This document shows, piece after piece, positions 4,874 through 6,645 of a stretch of 6,645 nt of DNA. Origin of the DNA: Gammaproteobacteria bacterium (GTDB lineage: Bacteria > Pseudomonadota > Gammaproteobacteria > Pseudomonadales > Azotimanducaceae). The notes under the pieces were generated by a model, which did not search any database, was not told the DNA's origin, and saw nothing but the letters and a program-made list of their open reading frames with translations. Location of the stretch: the NCBI GenBank assembly GCA_002694945.1, contig NZNP01000008.1:75660-82304 (forward strand), read 5' to 3'. Each line of letters opens with the position of its first letter. Position 1 is the stretch's first letter. The position numbers and the translations under genes are program-made.

Positions 4874-6640
4874 ATGGCCCGTATGACAACGGAAGAAGCA
4901 TTTGTAAAAGTGCTACAAATGCATGGAATTGAGCATGCTTTTGGCATCATCGGTTCAGCATTTATGCCCATCTCTGATCTTTTCCCAAAAGCCGGAATCA
5001 CTTTCTGGGACGTAGCCCACGAAGGCAACGGCGGCATCATGTGCGACGGCTATACTCGGGCAAGTGGCAAGATCGCAATGGCGATCGCCCAAAACGGACC
5101 GGGCATCACCAATTTCGTAACACCGATAAAAACTGCTTACTGGAATCACACTCCAATGTTGCTCGTCACGCCCCAAGCTGCTAATCGAACGATCCAACAG
5201 GGCGGGTTCCAAGAAGTGGAACAGATGGCTCTATTTAAGGACATGGTCTGCTATCAGGAGGAAGTGCGCGACGCCAGCCGAATGGCCGAGGTGCTTAATC
5301 GAGTAATCAGCAAAGCGACCCGACTCTCGGCACCGGCCCAAATCAACGTACCTCGAGATCTTTGGACACAGGTTATTGATATAGAGCTTCCGCAAATAGT
5401 AAATTTTGAAAGGCCATCCGGTGGCAGTGACGCCATCGCAAGGGCTACCGATATGCTTTCGGAAGCCTCTTTCCCCGTCATCCTATCAGGTGCTGGAGTC
5501 GTCATTGGTAATGCGATCGACGAATGCCGAGCACTCGCTGAAAAACTCGATGCACCAGTCTGCAACGGATATCAGCACAATGACAGTTTCCCAGGGAGTC
5601 ACCCTTTAGCCTGCGGTCCATTGGGCTACAACGGTTCAAAAGCAGCGATGGAGTTGATTGCACAGGCTGATGTTGTTCTAGCTTTAGGGACTAGACTTAA
5701 TCCGTTTTCTACACTGCCGGGTTACGGTATCGATTACTGGCCACAAAATGCAAAAATAATTCAAGTAGACATAAACCCTGATCGCATAGGACTTACAAAG
5801 CGAGTGACTGTGGGCATTTGCGGTGATGCGGCTCAAGTAGCATCACGAATCCTAGATCTACTGCCCGCGACTGCTGGCGACACAGGTAGAGACAACCGAA
5901 AACGAGCAATTCATGAAGCCAATTCTAACTGGCGACAGACTCTAGCAGGCATGGATCACGAAGACGATGACCCCGGAACGTCCTGGAACGAGGATGCACG
6001 TCAACGAGATCCCGAATTAATGTCTCCGAGACAAGCCTGGCGTGCTCTTCAATCGAGTTTACCGGAGGACGCCATTATTTCTTCCGATATCGGCAATAAC
6101 TGTGCCATTGGTAATGCCTACCCGACTTTTGAAGAGGGTCGCAAATACTTAGCACCTGGCCTTTTCGGACCCTGTGGTTATGGTTTGCCGTCAATTATCG
6201 GGGCCAAGATAGCCTGCCCCGAGGTTCCCGTCGTTGGATTCTCGGGTGATGGTGCATTCGGTATCTGCATGAACGAAATGACTGCTGTCGGGCGGGACGA
6301 CTGGCCGGCAATCACAATGGTGGTATTTCGAAACTATCAATGGGGCGCAGAAAAACGCAATACGACCCTTTGGTACGATAATAACTTTGTTGGCACGGAG
6401 CTAAACCGAAATGTCAGCTATGCAGGTATCGCAAGAGCATGTGGTGTCGAGGGCATCGTTGTAAAGACCCAAGAAGAGCTCAAAACTGCCATAGTCGATT
6501 CGTGTAAAGCTCAAGAAGACGGTGTCACCACATTCATTGAGGTCATACTCAACCAGGAACTCGGCGAACCATTTCGTCGTGACGCGATGAAGGTGCCTGA
6601 AGTTGTTGCGGGTATCGACTTAGCCGACATGTTGCCGTAG
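4874..6640 (+). CDS. xsc: Sulfoacetaldehyde acetyltransferase
   Basis: A complete 588-residue protein that I recognise as Xsc along its length; the N-terminal block TTEEAFVKVLQMHGIEHAFG and the QGGFQEVEQMALFKDMVCYQ block are highly characteristic. Xsc is a thiamine-diphosphate enzyme that turns sulfoacetaldehyde and phosphate into acetyl phosphate and sulfite in the cytoplasm. It is the common desulfonation step for taurine, isethionate and other C2 sulfonates. The ThDP-activating glutamate is Glu50 in AHEGN. The PYR domain spans about 1-170, the central domain about 190-330, and the PP domain about 370-560, with the metal/ThDP motif GDG at 458-460 followed by NYQWGAEKRN. It lies downstream of the dehydrogenase and may be co-transcribed, though 134 bases with an inverted repeat separate them. 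A pta gene, sulfite oxidase or exporter often follows xsc elsewhere; the window ends 5 bases after the stop. Confidence 0.95.
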   Translation: MARMTTEEAFVKVLQMHGIEHAFGIIGSAFMPISDLFPKAGITFWDVAHEGNGGIMCDGYTRASGKIAMAIAQNGPGITNFVTPIKTAYWNHTPMLLVTPQAANRTIQQGGFQEVEQMALFKDMVCYQEEVRDASRMAEVLNRVISKATRLSAPAQINVPRDLWTQVIDIELPQIVNFERPSGGSDAIARATDMLSEASFPVILSGAGVVIGNAIDECRALAEKLDAPVCNGYQHNDSFPGSHPLACGPLGYNGSKAAMELIAQADVVLALGTRLNPFSTLPGYGIDYWPQNAKIIQVDINPDRIGLTKRVTVGICGDAAQVASRILDLLPATAGDTGRDNRKRAIHEANSNWRQTLAGMDHEDDDPGTSWNEDARQRDPELMSPRQAWRALQSSLPEDAIISSDIGNNCAIGNAYPTFEEGRKYLAPGLFGPCGYGLPSIIGAKIACPEVPVVGFSGDGAFGICMNEMTAVGRDDWPAITMVVFRNYQWGAEKRNTTLWYDNNFVGTELNRNVSYAGIARACGVEGIVVKTQEELKTAIVDSCKAQEDGVTTFIEVILNQELGEPFRRDAMKVPEVVAGIDLADMLP

Positions 6641-6645
6641 AACTC

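Noticed and set aside
1..6645. TGA recoded generally as Trp
   Set aside because: TGA serves as the terminal codon of the AhpD-like gene and of the alpha/beta hydrolase, and Trp is encoded by TGG throughout.

Overview
The window looks like a stretch of a bacterial chromosome, probably from an uncultivated, perhaps marine, proteobacterium. The reasons are dense, compact genes with Shine-Dalgarno-like sites, protein families typical of Proteobacteria (Xsc, M19 dipeptidase, AGXT-like aminotransferase), and a roughly balanced base composition judged by eye. The taxonomic placement is inference. No rRNA, tRNA, CRISPR array, insertion sequence or phage gene was seen.

Layout. Bases 1-189 (+) are the 3' end of a class V (alanine-glyoxylate type) aminotransferase. 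It is followed after 9 bases by a secreted M19 membrane-dipeptidase homologue (199-1422, +). Next, at 1549-2100 (+), is a carboxymuconolactone decarboxylase/AhpD-like protein whose reading frame is interrupted by one in-frame TGA at 1729-1731. Two genes on the minus strand, an alpha/beta hydrolase (2701-3579) and a VOC-fold protein (2113-2655), converge on it with a 12-base gap. An AT-rich region (3580-3866) separates them from a divergent plus-strand pair: a beta-hydroxyacid dehydrogenase (3867-4739) and sulfoacetaldehyde acetyltransferase xsc (4874-6640).

Main discovery. The TGA in the AhpD-like gene sits exactly where the second cysteine of the family's CxxC redox motif belongs, giving C-V-Y-[UGA]. 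A strong stem-loop starts at the next base: a 7-bp lower stem, a 5-nt 5' bulge, an 8-bp upper stem and a GGC loop beginning 20 nt after the UGA. This is the placement and form expected of a bacterial SECIS element. I read 1549-2100 as one 183-residue selenoprotein with a CxxU redox centre, not as a pseudogene or two small genes.

How the genes may work together. Xsc is the firm metabolic anchor: it converts sulfoacetaldehyde and phosphate to acetyl phosphate and sulfite, the desulfonation step of taurine, isethionate and related sulfonate catabolism. The neighbouring dehydrogenase, with an NADP-type cofactor motif, could act on a sulfonated or other small hydroxyacid or aldehyde. The aminotransferase could supply an aldehyde or oxoacid from an amino compound. 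The dipeptidase homologue, hydrolase, VOC protein and selenoprotein suggest an accessory catabolic and redox neighbourhood, but their substrates cannot be read from the sequence.
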